Source of the DNA: Candidatus Sulfotelmatobacter sp. | Lineage (GTDB): Bacteria > Acidobacteriota > Terriglobia > Terriglobales > Acidobacteriaceae | NCBI GenBank assembly: GCA_030044775.1 | Contig: JASICF010000573.1 | Coordinates: 1 to 7,275 of the forward strand | Direction of reading: 5' to 3' | DNA length: 7,275 nucleotides | Part shown: piece by piece, positions 1 to 5,280 of the stretch | Position numbering within the stretch: position 1 is the first letter of the stretch | Layout: each line of letters opens with the position of its first letter | Program-made: the position numbers and the translations under genes | The notes under the pieces: model-generated | What the model was told of the DNA's origin: nothing | Seen by the model: only the letters and a program-made list of their open reading frames with translations | The model's database searches: none

Positions 1-496
1 GCTCTCCGGCGCGAATGCGAAGCTCTATGTGGCCTCGCGTCTTCTGTTTTCGATGGGCCGCACGGGATGGGCGCCCGCCTCGCTGGGAAAGCTGAATGCG
101 TCCGGATCGCCTCGTCTCGCTCTCTTGGTTTCTTCCTATGGGATTGTCACTGCGCTCATCATCGAGAAATGGGTGCCGGGACAGGCATTCGTTTACATCA
201 TGGGCGCCGCGTTTTCCGGCCTGATCTTTTCCTGGGTTGTTTCTCTTGCTGCCCATATCAGCTTTCGGCGGCGGCTTACGCAGGAACAGGTTGCCAACCT
301 GCCCATGCGCTCCCGGCTTGGAATCTGGGGCTCGATCATCGGCTTTGTGCTGGCCACGGTCGCCATCCTCCATACAATATTCGCTTCACGCGCGGATGAG
401 ACCGGCGGATTCGTTTTCTTCATTGTTCTCTCGGTCGCCTACCTTCTGCTCAGGCGAAAGAGATCTCGTTCCGCCGAACCGGCGGCAGCGAAATGA
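1..496 (+). CDS. Amino acid permease, APC superfamily (3' end only)
   Basis: This is the C-terminal part, about 164 residues, of an inner-membrane amino acid transporter. The frame is open from base 2 through the window edge, so the true start lies outside. The first visible residues (SGANAKLYVASRLLFSMGR, then GWAP, a few residues on) match the segment of AAT/APC permeases, where a small-residue helix is followed by a 'SR.L..M.R.G..P' loop. Four hydrophobic segments follow: around ALLVSSYGIVTALII, AFVYIMGAAFSGLIFSWVV, LGIWGSIIGFVLATVAIL and GFVFFIVLSVAYLLL. They fit the last four helices of the usual twelve. The protein ends in a short basic tail (RRKRSRS). The family is established as proton-coupled amino acid symporters, but the substrate cannot be told from this fragment. 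A GC-rich hairpin (471-485) lies in the last codons. Confidence 0.85.
   Translation, partial: LSGANAKLYVASRLLFSMGRTGWAPASLGKLNASGSPRLALLVSSYGIVTALIIEKWVPGQAFVYIMGAAFSGLIFSWVVSLAAHISFRRRLTQEQVANLPMRSRLGIWGSIIGFVLATVAILHTIFASRADETGGFVFFIVLSVAYLLLRRKRSRSAEPAAAK
471..485 (+). terminator. GC-rich hairpin at the permease 3' end, possible weak terminator
   Basis: CCGCCG (471-476) and CGGCGG (480-485) form a perfect 6-bp stem with an AAC loop, ending 8 bases before the TGA. A pyrimidine-rich stretch (CTTCTTTTCC, 499-510) comes 14 bases later, so this is not a clean intrinsic terminator. It could also be only Pro/Ala/Arg codon bias. Confidence 0.2.
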
Positions 497-647
497 GGCT
501 CTTCTTTTCCCGTTACCTTCGGAAATACCTTGAAAAGTATTCCAATTACTAACGTAAGCCTGCCCGTCATTTTCCCTGCCACTGCAGTGTGCAGCTCCGT
601 TAGCCTCAATTGCGGGTGTGCAAAATTCTTGACCACGGGATGAGTCA

Positions 648-1892
648 TTGATCTGCCACACACTTATTCCCGCTTTGTTGCTTCGCTCCTCCGACTCGCG
701 GCCGGTTGCGTGGTGCGTCGTCGGAGTCTTTGCCGGCCTCTATCTGTTCTACAAAGGATTTCGTCTTCTTCAAAAGCGGCATCTCATCCTCGATACGCCG
801 GTCTCCAAGGTTCGCAGCGCGGCGCTCGGAATGATCGAGATTAACGGGTTGGCCGTTGGACCTTATACGCTGATTGCCCCGATCACGGAGCGTCCCTGCT
901 ATTTCCACCGCACCGTGGTCTGGGAATGGAAACGCCGGGGTAAGAATAACCAGTGGGTGAAAATCGCAGCCGAATCCACGCACGTGCCTTTCTTTCTCGA
1001 CGACAACACGGGCAAAGTCATGATTGACCCGCGCGGCGCTGAACTCGATCTACACCGCGATTTCCAGCAGGAATTCTGCGACGGATTCTTCACCACCAAA
1101 GAAGAAGCGCCGCCCAACGTGCATAATTTTCTGCTTCGCTACGGCATCAGCACGCGCAACAAAATTAAAGTCGAAGAATTTTGCATCAAACCCAAGAACG
1201 CCCTGTTTGTTCTGGGAACGCTGGACGAGAATCCCACCCTCGAAGTTACACCGCAACCGACCCGAGACGTTGAACCGATATCGTCGGTCAGCAGCACCAA
1301 TTTCTCATTTGCTTTCGGAGCTTTATCGTCATCGATGGGAAGCAGCGATATTAGCGGAAAATCGCCGTTCGTCAGCCTCGCCAGCAGCCGCCCGTCGGAG
1401 GATGAACGCCTGATGCAAGCGGTCCTGAGCAAGCCAGGAACGGATGGCCCGAACCCCGCTCAGCCCAGGCAGGTAATCCATCTCTCGCAGCCAGTCGCTC
1501 CAGCAGAAACAACCGAAATGACCCAGCAACAGAAGGTCGCAGCGGCATTGACGAAGGCAGGCATCACAAATCCTGCAGCCTGGGCGGCGGCGAAGATTGC
1601 GCCAGACCCGATCGTCCGAAGAAGCGATGCCATCGGAATAGCATCGTCCGGCACAGAGATCGACACGTCTCCAATTCCTGCGGAAGCTGCCGGGCTACCT
1701 CAGGGCTTCGAGCAACATCCTCGCGTCGTGTTGATGAAAGGCAAAAAGAATCCCAATTTCATCATCTCGTGGCGCAGCCAGCGCGACATCGCCCGTTCGC
1801 TCGGGTGGAAGTGCACGCTGATGATCTGGGGCGGCCCTGCTCTCACGATTCTGTGTCTTTACGCTTTGCATAACATGACGAACTGGTTCTAG
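648..1892 (+). CDS. Two-TM GIDE-domain protein (MUL1/GIDE-like, no RING)
   Basis: This 414-residue membrane protein carries the GIDE domain known from the mitochondrial E3 ligase MUL1. Bacterial members are often labelled 'E3 ubiquitin ligase' by homology only. In order: a TM helix at about residues 20-40 (VAWCVVGVFAGLYLFYKGFRLL); the motif TPVSKVRSAALGMIEINGLA at about 50-69; the GIDE core at about 70-195, with API..RPCYFHRTVVWEW and F.LDD.TGKVMIDPRGAELDL; a Ser/Pro/Ala-rich low-complexity linker at about 205-350; a conserved-looking segment FIISWRSQRDIARSLGW; and a second TM helix at about 390-410. MUL1 has a cytosolic RING after its second TM. Here the protein ends four residues after the helix, so no ligase activity is expected. 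The TTG at 648 is the first possible start after an in-frame stop (630-632), with GGGA at 637-640 as a modest ribosome site; TTG at 675 or 678 are alternatives. Its function is unknown, with membrane-stress or envelope roles only guesses. Confidence 0.8.
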   Translation: MICHTLIPALLLRSSDSRPVAWCVVGVFAGLYLFYKGFRLLQKRHLILDTPVSKVRSAALGMIEINGLAVGPYTLIAPITERPCYFHRTVVWEWKRRGKNNQWVKIAAESTHVPFFLDDNTGKVMIDPRGAELDLHRDFQQEFCDGFFTTKEEAPPNVHNFLLRYGISTRNKIKVEEFCIKPKNALFVLGTLDENPTLEVTPQPTRDVEPISSVSSTNFSFAFGALSSSMGSSDISGKSPFVSLASSRPSEDERLMQAVLSKPGTDGPNPAQPRQVIHLSQPVAPAETTEMTQQQKVAAALTKAGITNPAAWAAAKIAPDPIVRRSDAIGIASSGTEIDTSPIPAEAAGLPQGFEQHPRVVLMKGKKNPNFIISWRSQRDIARSLGWKCTLMIWGGPALTILCLYALHNMTNWF

Positions 1893-2028
1893 AAATGCAG
1901 ACCTTTAGGAAGTTCACCGCTCGGAGTGGCAGCGGCCCGTCGAAAGTCTGCTTCCGATCTGGATCGGCCAGCACCAGCCTTCTAATCCCCTTCTGAATAA
2001 GCGCGCTGGTTGCGAACGTTCGGTTTAG

Positions 2029-2034
2029 TACAAT
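2029..2034 (+). promoter_or_regulatory. Possible -10 box (TACAAT) overlapping the annotated ATG
   Basis: TACAAT runs into the ATG at 2033, and no purine-rich ribosome site precedes it. If this is a -10 box, transcription would begin near 2041-2042, exactly at the in-frame GTG (2042), giving a leaderless message. No good -35 is seen: TTGCGA at 2010-2015 is only 13 bp away. Confidence 0.25.
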
Positions 2035-2818
2035 GAGTCGCGTGAGCAATGTCGTTCGCATTGGAATCCTGGGCGACTTCAATAAGGAGTTCCGTTCCCA
2101 TCACGCTACGCCCGATTCATTGCAACACGCCGCCCGCAAGCTCGATCTGAAAGTGGAGTCGGAGTGGATTCCAACTCCGTCGCTTACCCAGCCGGATTCG
2201 GAAAAGATGCTCGAAAGCTTCGACGGCCTGTGGGGTGCGCCCGGCAGCCCGTTCAAGAGCTTCGACGGCATGCTCAAAGGCATCGAGTTCGCCCGCCGCC
2301 GCGACTGGCCTTATCTCGGCACCTGCGCGGGCTTCCAGTATGCGCTCATCGAATTCGCGCGCAACGTTGTGGGCATCGCCGATGCCGATAGCGCGGAGAA
2401 CAATTCGGGCTCGAAGAATATCGTTATCTATCCCGTAGCCTGCGCAGTGCCTGACCGCAAAGGCGATGCGCCTAAGCTTTCGGGCATGGTTCCCGAGATT
2501 CGCCTGCGTCCTGGTTCCTATTTGCAATCGTTTTATGGCAAAGACAAAGAAATCGTGAGCGAGGAATTTTTCTGCAATTTCGAAGTGAATCCAGAGTTCG
2601 AATGGGCCACCATGGAAGCGGGATTTCCTGTCGTCGCACGCGGAGCGCAGGGTGAGATTCGCGCCATCGAATCGCCCACGCATAGGTTCTTCGTCGCAAC
2701 CTTATTTCAGCCGCAACTTTCCTCTACCGAGAAAAAGCCGCATCCGGTTGTATTGGCGTTCGTTCAGGCCGCCGCCGACTGGGGACGCAAGAAGCTCGAC
2801 GATAGCGTGCTGGAATAG
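2033..2818 (+). CDS. Glutamine-amidotransferase-like protein related to the CTP synthase C-terminal domain
   Basis: This 261-residue, probably cytosolic protein has the class I GATase fold. It shows a starting beta strand (IGILGDF), FDGLWGAPGSPF at about 63-74 (the oxyanion-strand region), and a nucleophile elbow LGTCAGFQYALIEF with Cys98. The C-terminal segment HRFFVATLFQPQLSS (217-231) aligns with the CTP synthase segment HPWFVACQFHPEFTS. The aligned catalytic His is Gln226 and the Glu is Gln228, so the usual Cys-His-Glu triad is incomplete. There is no synthetase domain; CTP synthase is about 540 residues. From memory, this matches the family called 'CTP synthase C-terminal region-related (seleno)protein'. 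No in-frame TGA was seen. The ATG at 2033 has no Shine-Dalgarno sequence and overlaps a TACAAT box, so the in-frame GTG at 2042 is an alternative start. Substrate and reaction are unknown. Confidence 0.8.
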   Translation: MSRVSNVVRIGILGDFNKEFRSHHATPDSLQHAARKLDLKVESEWIPTPSLTQPDSEKMLESFDGLWGAPGSPFKSFDGMLKGIEFARRRDWPYLGTCAGFQYALIEFARNVVGIADADSAENNSGSKNIVIYPVACAVPDRKGDAPKLSGMVPEIRLRPGSYLQSFYGKDKEIVSEEFFCNFEVNPEFEWATMEAGFPVVARGAQGEIRAIESPTHRFFVATLFQPQLSSTEKKPHPVVLAFVQAAADWGRKKLDDSVLE

Positions 2819-3008
2819 CTGCTTCGTCTGCTCTAGCCTTCCCAGTTACCAAAGTCCCTGCCCCTCGCGTCGCGTTCGCTACTGCACCATACGCATCTAT
2901 TTTTGCCGCTCCACTTCGCTAGACTGCCGGGAACCCGCAGGAAGCGGATCAGATCAGGGAAGGTTACGCGCCACGCTTCGCTGATCGCGGACATTGTTTG
3001 GGCGCAGC

Positions 3009-3014
3009 GAGGAG
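3009..3014 (+). promoter_or_regulatory. Ribosome binding site deciding the start at 3024
   Basis: GAGGAG lies 9 bases before the ATG at 3024. It falls inside the longer reading frame that would begin with TTG at 2994, which has no comparable site. Confidence 0.5.
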
Positions 3015-3023
3015 CCGCACCTG

Positions 3024-3713
3024 ATGCACGGGCACGTGGTCCGTCAGCTTTACGTTCCGCTGAACACGCTGATCAGCTATATTCCGGTCATCGCCACGGT
3101 CGTGACGACTTTTTTCAGCATTATCCTTGCCCGCGCAACCCTGCGTTACGTCGAAGCGACCGACAAGGGTCTGGCTCTTGCCCGGGAGGAGTTCGAGCGG
3201 GAATGGACGCCGGACCTGCACGTCAAACTCGAGCGCGTCTCCGAAACCGAGGCCAGAGTGATCGTGACCAACCTGGCTAAGACTTCGGTTCTTTTGCAGC
3301 TATTGCAGTTTCGCAAGCTTACCCATGCCGTCCCCTTCGAACGCTGCCGGCTGAACGACCCGCTGGTTGGCGGAAGCACGTGGACACAGGAAATGGGCCG
3401 CCGCATCATCGCCTGCACAGAGAAGAATTTCGAAGGGCCCATCGCCGCTTGCATGACCTTTTATGCCGCGGGACGTATGTTCCGCACCGATTGGTTTCGT
3501 TCGCAGATTCAGGTGCGCAACGGCCGCATCGTCAGCCTGGAGCCGAGTAATATGCCCACCCGGCGCGTGCGCGTCGTCGAACGCAAAGGCCGTCCGGAGC
3601 GCCGCCGTGAATTTGCCTTCGATGTAACCGCGGCTCTCCCCGACAACAAACATGTCGATTCTGATCTTCTGGTACCGGCAGTGGCTCGCAGCGCAGCGGT
3701 TGAGGCGGGCTAA
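3024..3713 (+). CDS. Membrane-anchored protein of unknown function
   Basis: I do not recognise this 229-residue protein. A single TM helix lies near the N terminus (about residues 14-36, LNTLISYIPVIATVVTTFF continuing into SIILA). A charged helix follows (ATDKGLALAREEFEREW). Then comes a domain beginning PDLHVKLERVSETEARVIVTNL, with alternating hydrophobic residues that suggest a beta-rich fold. The C terminus is rich in Arg. This plan (short N-terminus, one TM, juxtamembrane helix, beta domain on the cytosolic side) resembles many bacterial proteins of no known function. The ATG at 3024 is preferred over the TTG at 2994 because GAGGAG (3009-3014) lies 9 bases before it and the extra ten residues add nothing recognisable. 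Its stop overlaps the stop of the convergent SET gene by 4 bp. Confidence 0.65.
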   Translation: MHGHVVRQLYVPLNTLISYIPVIATVVTTFFSIILARATLRYVEATDKGLALAREEFEREWTPDLHVKLERVSETEARVIVTNLAKTSVLLQLLQFRKLTHAVPFERCRLNDPLVGGSTWTQEMGRRIIACTEKNFEGPIAACMTFYAAGRMFRTDWFRSQIQVRNGRIVSLEPSNMPTRRVRVVERKGRPERRREFAFDVTAALPDNKHVDSDLLVPAVARSAAVEAG

Positions 3714-4150
3714 AGTTTCGCTGATTTCGCCCGCCGCCGCATTTTCCTCATCCATTCCGGGGAATACATGGTCCCGCGGCATTTGCTTGATCCACAGTGG
3801 CAGGGTGCAGGAGCCTCATCATCATATAGGTTGTAGTCCCAAAGCAGCTCTTCACCCGCTGCAATGTCCCGCAAAGCGAAAATCCACGCACGGCCCTTGA
3901 TTTCGTCAATTTCGCAATTGGGGTCGCAGGAATGGTTCAAGTAAGCGCCTAATCCTTCGCCATCGATGATCGTGCTGCCGTCTTCCAGACCATACAGGTA
4001 GGTGCGAGGCGCTCCATCGTATAAGCGATCGGCTTCTTTTGGGGAAATCCGTGGGCCATCGTACTCGACAACCCGCGCACCTTTACGAATTGGAGCATTC
4101 GTGAACACTCCGACGGAGTGAATGCGCGAAGGACGAATCACGAGGGCCAT
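3710..4150 (-). CDS. SET-domain protein lysine methyltransferase with post-SET zinc motif
   Basis: This is a 146-residue minimal SET protein. SET enzymes transfer methyl groups from S-adenosylmethionine to protein lysines. The N-terminal SET half is visible as IHSVGVFTNAPIRKGARVVEY (10-30). YLNHSCDPNC (70-79) contains the NHSC motif of the cofactor pocket and pseudoknot. GEELLWDYN (99-107) carries the conserved Glu and the catalytic-region Tyr. A post-SET motif CHCGSSKCRG follows (Cys117, Cys119, Cys124). In eukaryotic SET1/SUV39-type enzymes, these three Cys and the last Cys of HSCxPNC (here Cys79) bind a zinc ion, so all four ligands are present. A basic tail (RKMRRRAKSAK) may bind nucleic acid or an acidic partner. 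No clear Shine-Dalgarno sequence precedes the ATG. The substrate is unknown; no histone-like gene is nearby. It converges with the upstream plus-strand gene. Confidence 0.9.
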   Translation of the reverse strand: MALVIRPSRIHSVGVFTNAPIRKGARVVEYDGPRISPKEADRLYDGAPRTYLYGLEDGSTIIDGEGLGAYLNHSCDPNCEIDEIKGRAWIFALRDIAAGEELLWDYNLYDDEAPAPCHCGSSKCRGTMYSPEWMRKMRRRAKSAKL

Positions 4151-4233
4151 CCAATTAATTTCACATGCCGGTGCGGATTAAGGAAGGCCCAGCGGAGAAT
4201 TTTTCGATAGCTTAATATTGCGCGATTCCAAAA

Positions 4234-4317
4234 ATGGCGGACGCTTCCATCCAATCGAAGTCCATGCTGGACGACATTTTGATCGCACTCCACGAGGAAG
4301 GAAATCCGCCGCGCTAA
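4234..4317 (+). CDS. Candidate 27-residue small protein
   Basis: A short ORF begins with ATG at 4234 and ends in TAA at 4315-4317. The peptide starts MADASIQSK, has an amphipathic-looking middle (SMLDDILIALHEEG) and ends NPPR. About 18 of 25 informative codons end in G or C, as in the neighbouring genes, which supports coding. Upstream is an AT-rich stretch (TTAATATTG, 4212-4220) that could supply a -10 box, and downstream is a palindrome (4324-4342) that could end the transcript. Against it: no Shine-Dalgarno sequence, very short length, and a position between two minus-strand genes. I recognise no homologue. Confidence 0.35.
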   Translation: MADASIQSKSMLDDILIALHEEGNPPR

Positions 4318-4323
4318 CGCGGC

Positions 4324-4342
4324 CGCGGTAAACTTTACCGCG
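4324..4342. terminator. Perfect 19-bp palindrome, possible bidirectional terminator
   Basis: CGCGGTAAA (4324-4332), one central C, then TTTACCGCG (4334-4342). As RNA it would form a 7-bp stem (CGCGGTA/TACCGCG) with a 5-nt loop. It lies 4 bases beyond the stop of the minus-strand coiled-coil gene and 6 bases beyond the stop of the candidate plus-strand small ORF. Neither side has a long T tract (plus side: ATTTCT), so termination would be weak or Rho-assisted. A protein-binding site is the alternative. Confidence 0.4.
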
Positions 4343-4346
4343 ATTT

Positions 4347-4907
4347 CTACGGATCGTAAACCGAGCTGCCGAAGCCCTGCTTGCGAGCCGATTCCTGCAT
4401 TTCCTCAAGCTGCTTCTTTTGCTCGGCAAGTTGCGCCTGCATTTGTTCGACTTGCTGCTGCTTCTGCTGCTGGCGCTCGTTCCACTGCTCGCAGCCGCGC
4501 ACGCAATTGCCGGGAGCGAAATGAATCGACTCATTGAGATGATCGATCTCATGCTGCAATTCTGCAACCTGGCTTTTCTGCTCCTGGATCTGCGATCTCA
4601 TTTGCTCGCTTCCCTCTTTCATTCCGCTTGAAGGATCAGGCAGTGGAGCTTTGTCGGAGTCGCCCTTTTGGTCAGCGGCATCATCCGAGTGTCCGGCGTC
4701 TGCGGAATGGCCCGGAAGATTGGCATTCGTAAAGACCTTGGGCGTCTTGGCATCTTTGGACTGAGCGTCCTTGGCGTGCTGCTGCCGCTGTTGGCGGGCG
4801 AGGTCGCCCAGAGACGGTGAATTGTCATACTGCGCAACCGCTGCGGCACCCATTAACAAGAATGCGCAGGCGGACCGGAACGCGAAACGCTTGTGGCTAA
4901 CTCGCAT
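4347..4907 (-). CDS. Secreted Gln-rich coiled-coil protein of unknown function
   Basis: This 186-residue protein has a clear N-terminal signal peptide: basic MRVSHKRFAFR, a hydrophobic core CAFLLMGAAAV and a likely signal peptidase I cut after AVA (residue 25) before QYDNS. A conserved-looking SLGDLARQQRQ segment follows, then a His/Asp/Lys-rich linker (about 50-95). Heptad-like helices occupy about 97-128 (SEQMRSQIQEQKSQVAELQ...) and 141-175 (NERQQQKQQQVEQMQAQLA...). They are joined by a short loop with Cys135 and Cys139 (NCVRGC), so a helical hairpin pinned by a disulfide is possible. The ATG is supported by GGGAG (4913-4917) five bases upstream on this strand. Proteins with this layout are, in my recollection, common in acidobacteria. 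A periplasmic scaffold or envelope role is a guess. Confidence 0.75.
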   Translation of the reverse strand: MRVSHKRFAFRSACAFLLMGAAAVAQYDNSPSLGDLARQQRQQHAKDAQSKDAKTPKVFTNANLPGHSADAGHSDDAADQKGDSDKAPLPDPSSGMKEGSEQMRSQIQEQKSQVAELQHEIDHLNESIHFAPGNCVRGCEQWNERQQQKQQQVEQMQAQLAEQKKQLEEMQESARKQGFGSSVYDP

Positions 4908-5070
4908 AAAAACTCCCGCGTGGCAACTCGCAGAATTTGACCAAACTATCGGGAGATTTTATTGAAAAAGGCACATCAAGCATTCGTTACCAAAGGAGCA
5001 TATCTGTCGCGGCTCTTGAGGGAACCGGCCGAAGGGCGCTGGCGCTTCATCGCTCCTTTCCTCGCGCTGC
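4908..5070. other. Intergenic region between divergent transcripts
   Basis: I see no gene here. The AT-rich part (about 4935-4970) probably holds the promoter of the minus-strand coiled-coil gene. TAAAAT on that strand (4956-4961) is a possible -10 box without a convincing -35. The rest, up to 5070, has no recognisable site. Open frames that cross it on the plus strand lack ribosome sites and family similarity. Confidence 0.4.
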
Positions 5071-5076
5071 TACAAT
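5071..5076 (+). promoter_or_regulatory. Candidate -10 box for the sigma-operon leader
   Basis: TACAAT is a good sigma-70-type -10 hexamer and would place the transcript start near 5083. The -35 side is poor: TTCATC at 5046-5051 leaves a 19-bp gap. The alternative is an activator-dependent or extra-cytoplasmic-sigma promoter not recognised here. Confidence 0.3.
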
Positions 5077-5077
5077 G

Positions 5078-5267
5078 CCATGTTTCACATGGGGTTACGC
5101 GTGCGCGTGTGGAGACCGCGAACCGGCGGCTCGACATCCGCGTACTGTCTTGTATGGTGCCGGTTGCGGTGCGAAAAGCAGGCACCTCACCGCGCCCTTG
5201 GCGCAATTCGCAATAGCAGATTCGTTTTGCTGAAAGCCGATGGCTGATTGGCAGACAGCCGTTTTTT
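5078..5267 (+). promoter_or_regulatory. Structured RNA leader or small RNA upstream of the ECF sigma gene
   Basis: About 190 bases with dense inverted repeats, all upstream of the sigma gene. CCATG/CATGG (5078-5082 with 5088-5092) forms a small hairpin at the likely transcript start. ACCGC-G-AACCGGC (5115-5127) pairs with GCCGGTTGCGGT (5159-5170) in a 12-bp helix with one bulged G and a 31-nt loop. GCGCC/GGCGC (5192-5196 with 5200-5204) forms a tight triloop hairpin. A terminator-like hairpin closes the region (5239-5267). I found no consensus of a riboswitch class known to me. It may be an attenuating 5' leader, or a separate small RNA whose terminator is partly read through into the operon. 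The evidence is base complementarity only. Confidence 0.4.
5239..5267 (+). terminator. Intrinsic-terminator-like hairpin abutting the sigma ribosome site
   Basis: GGCTG (5242-5246) pairs with CAGCC (5256-5260) around a 9-nt loop, extendable by wobble and A-T pairs to 8 bp, followed by T6 (5262-5267). The Shine-Dalgarno sequence starts at 5268, so RNA polymerase must pass this hairpin to transcribe the sigma operon from any upstream promoter. A competing small hairpin, AGCC (5235-5238) with GGCT (5242-5245), uses the same left arm. Confidence 0.55.
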
Positions 5268-5273
5268 GGGGAG
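5268..5273 (+). promoter_or_regulatory. Ribosome binding site selecting the TTG start at 5281
   Basis: GGGGAG lies 7 bases before TTG 5281. The only nearby ATG (5305) has no comparable site and would cut eight residues from the N-terminus. Confidence 0.65.
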
Positions 5274-5280
5274 CTAACGA

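Noticed and set aside
629..634. TTGACC as a -35 box for the GIDE gene
   Set aside because: No -10 hexamer at 15-19 bp, and the spacing would put the transcript start inside the coding region.
2117..2683. A 188-codon minus-strand open frame opposite the amidotransferase-like gene
   Set aside because: The plus strand encodes a recognised fold over the same bases; the minus product has no motif and is rich in Ala, Arg and Glu as expected of a shadow frame.
2947..2986. Inverted repeat GATCAG...CTGATC before the unknown membrane protein gene
   Set aside because: Only 6 bp with a 28-base spacer; likely chance.
4319..4328. GCGGCCGC and CCGCGG palindromes
   Set aside because: Short GC palindromes are expected by chance in this base composition.
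4178..4567. A 129-codon minus-strand frame upstream of the SET gene
   Set aside because: Ser/Arg-rich, mostly out of frame with the coiled-coil gene, whose signal peptide and heptads are convincing.
474..5131. Shared 12-mer CGAACCGGCGGC at about 475-486 and 5119-5130
   Set aside because: One sits in permease codons and one in the sigma leader, with no similarity in the flanks; probably chance.
4937..5233. Plus-strand frames of 84-98 codons across the gap before the sigma gene
   Set aside because: No ribosome site, no family resemblance and changing composition; the region is better explained as promoter plus structured RNA. Only the 3' part is kept as a weak leader-peptide idea.
5078..5267. 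6S RNA, SRP RNA or a known riboswitch in the sigma leader
   Set aside because: No closing stem joining the two ends as in 6S, no GGTCCGGAAGGAAGCAGC-type SRP core, and no TPP, FMN, cobalamin, SAM or c-di-GMP signature could be seen by eye.
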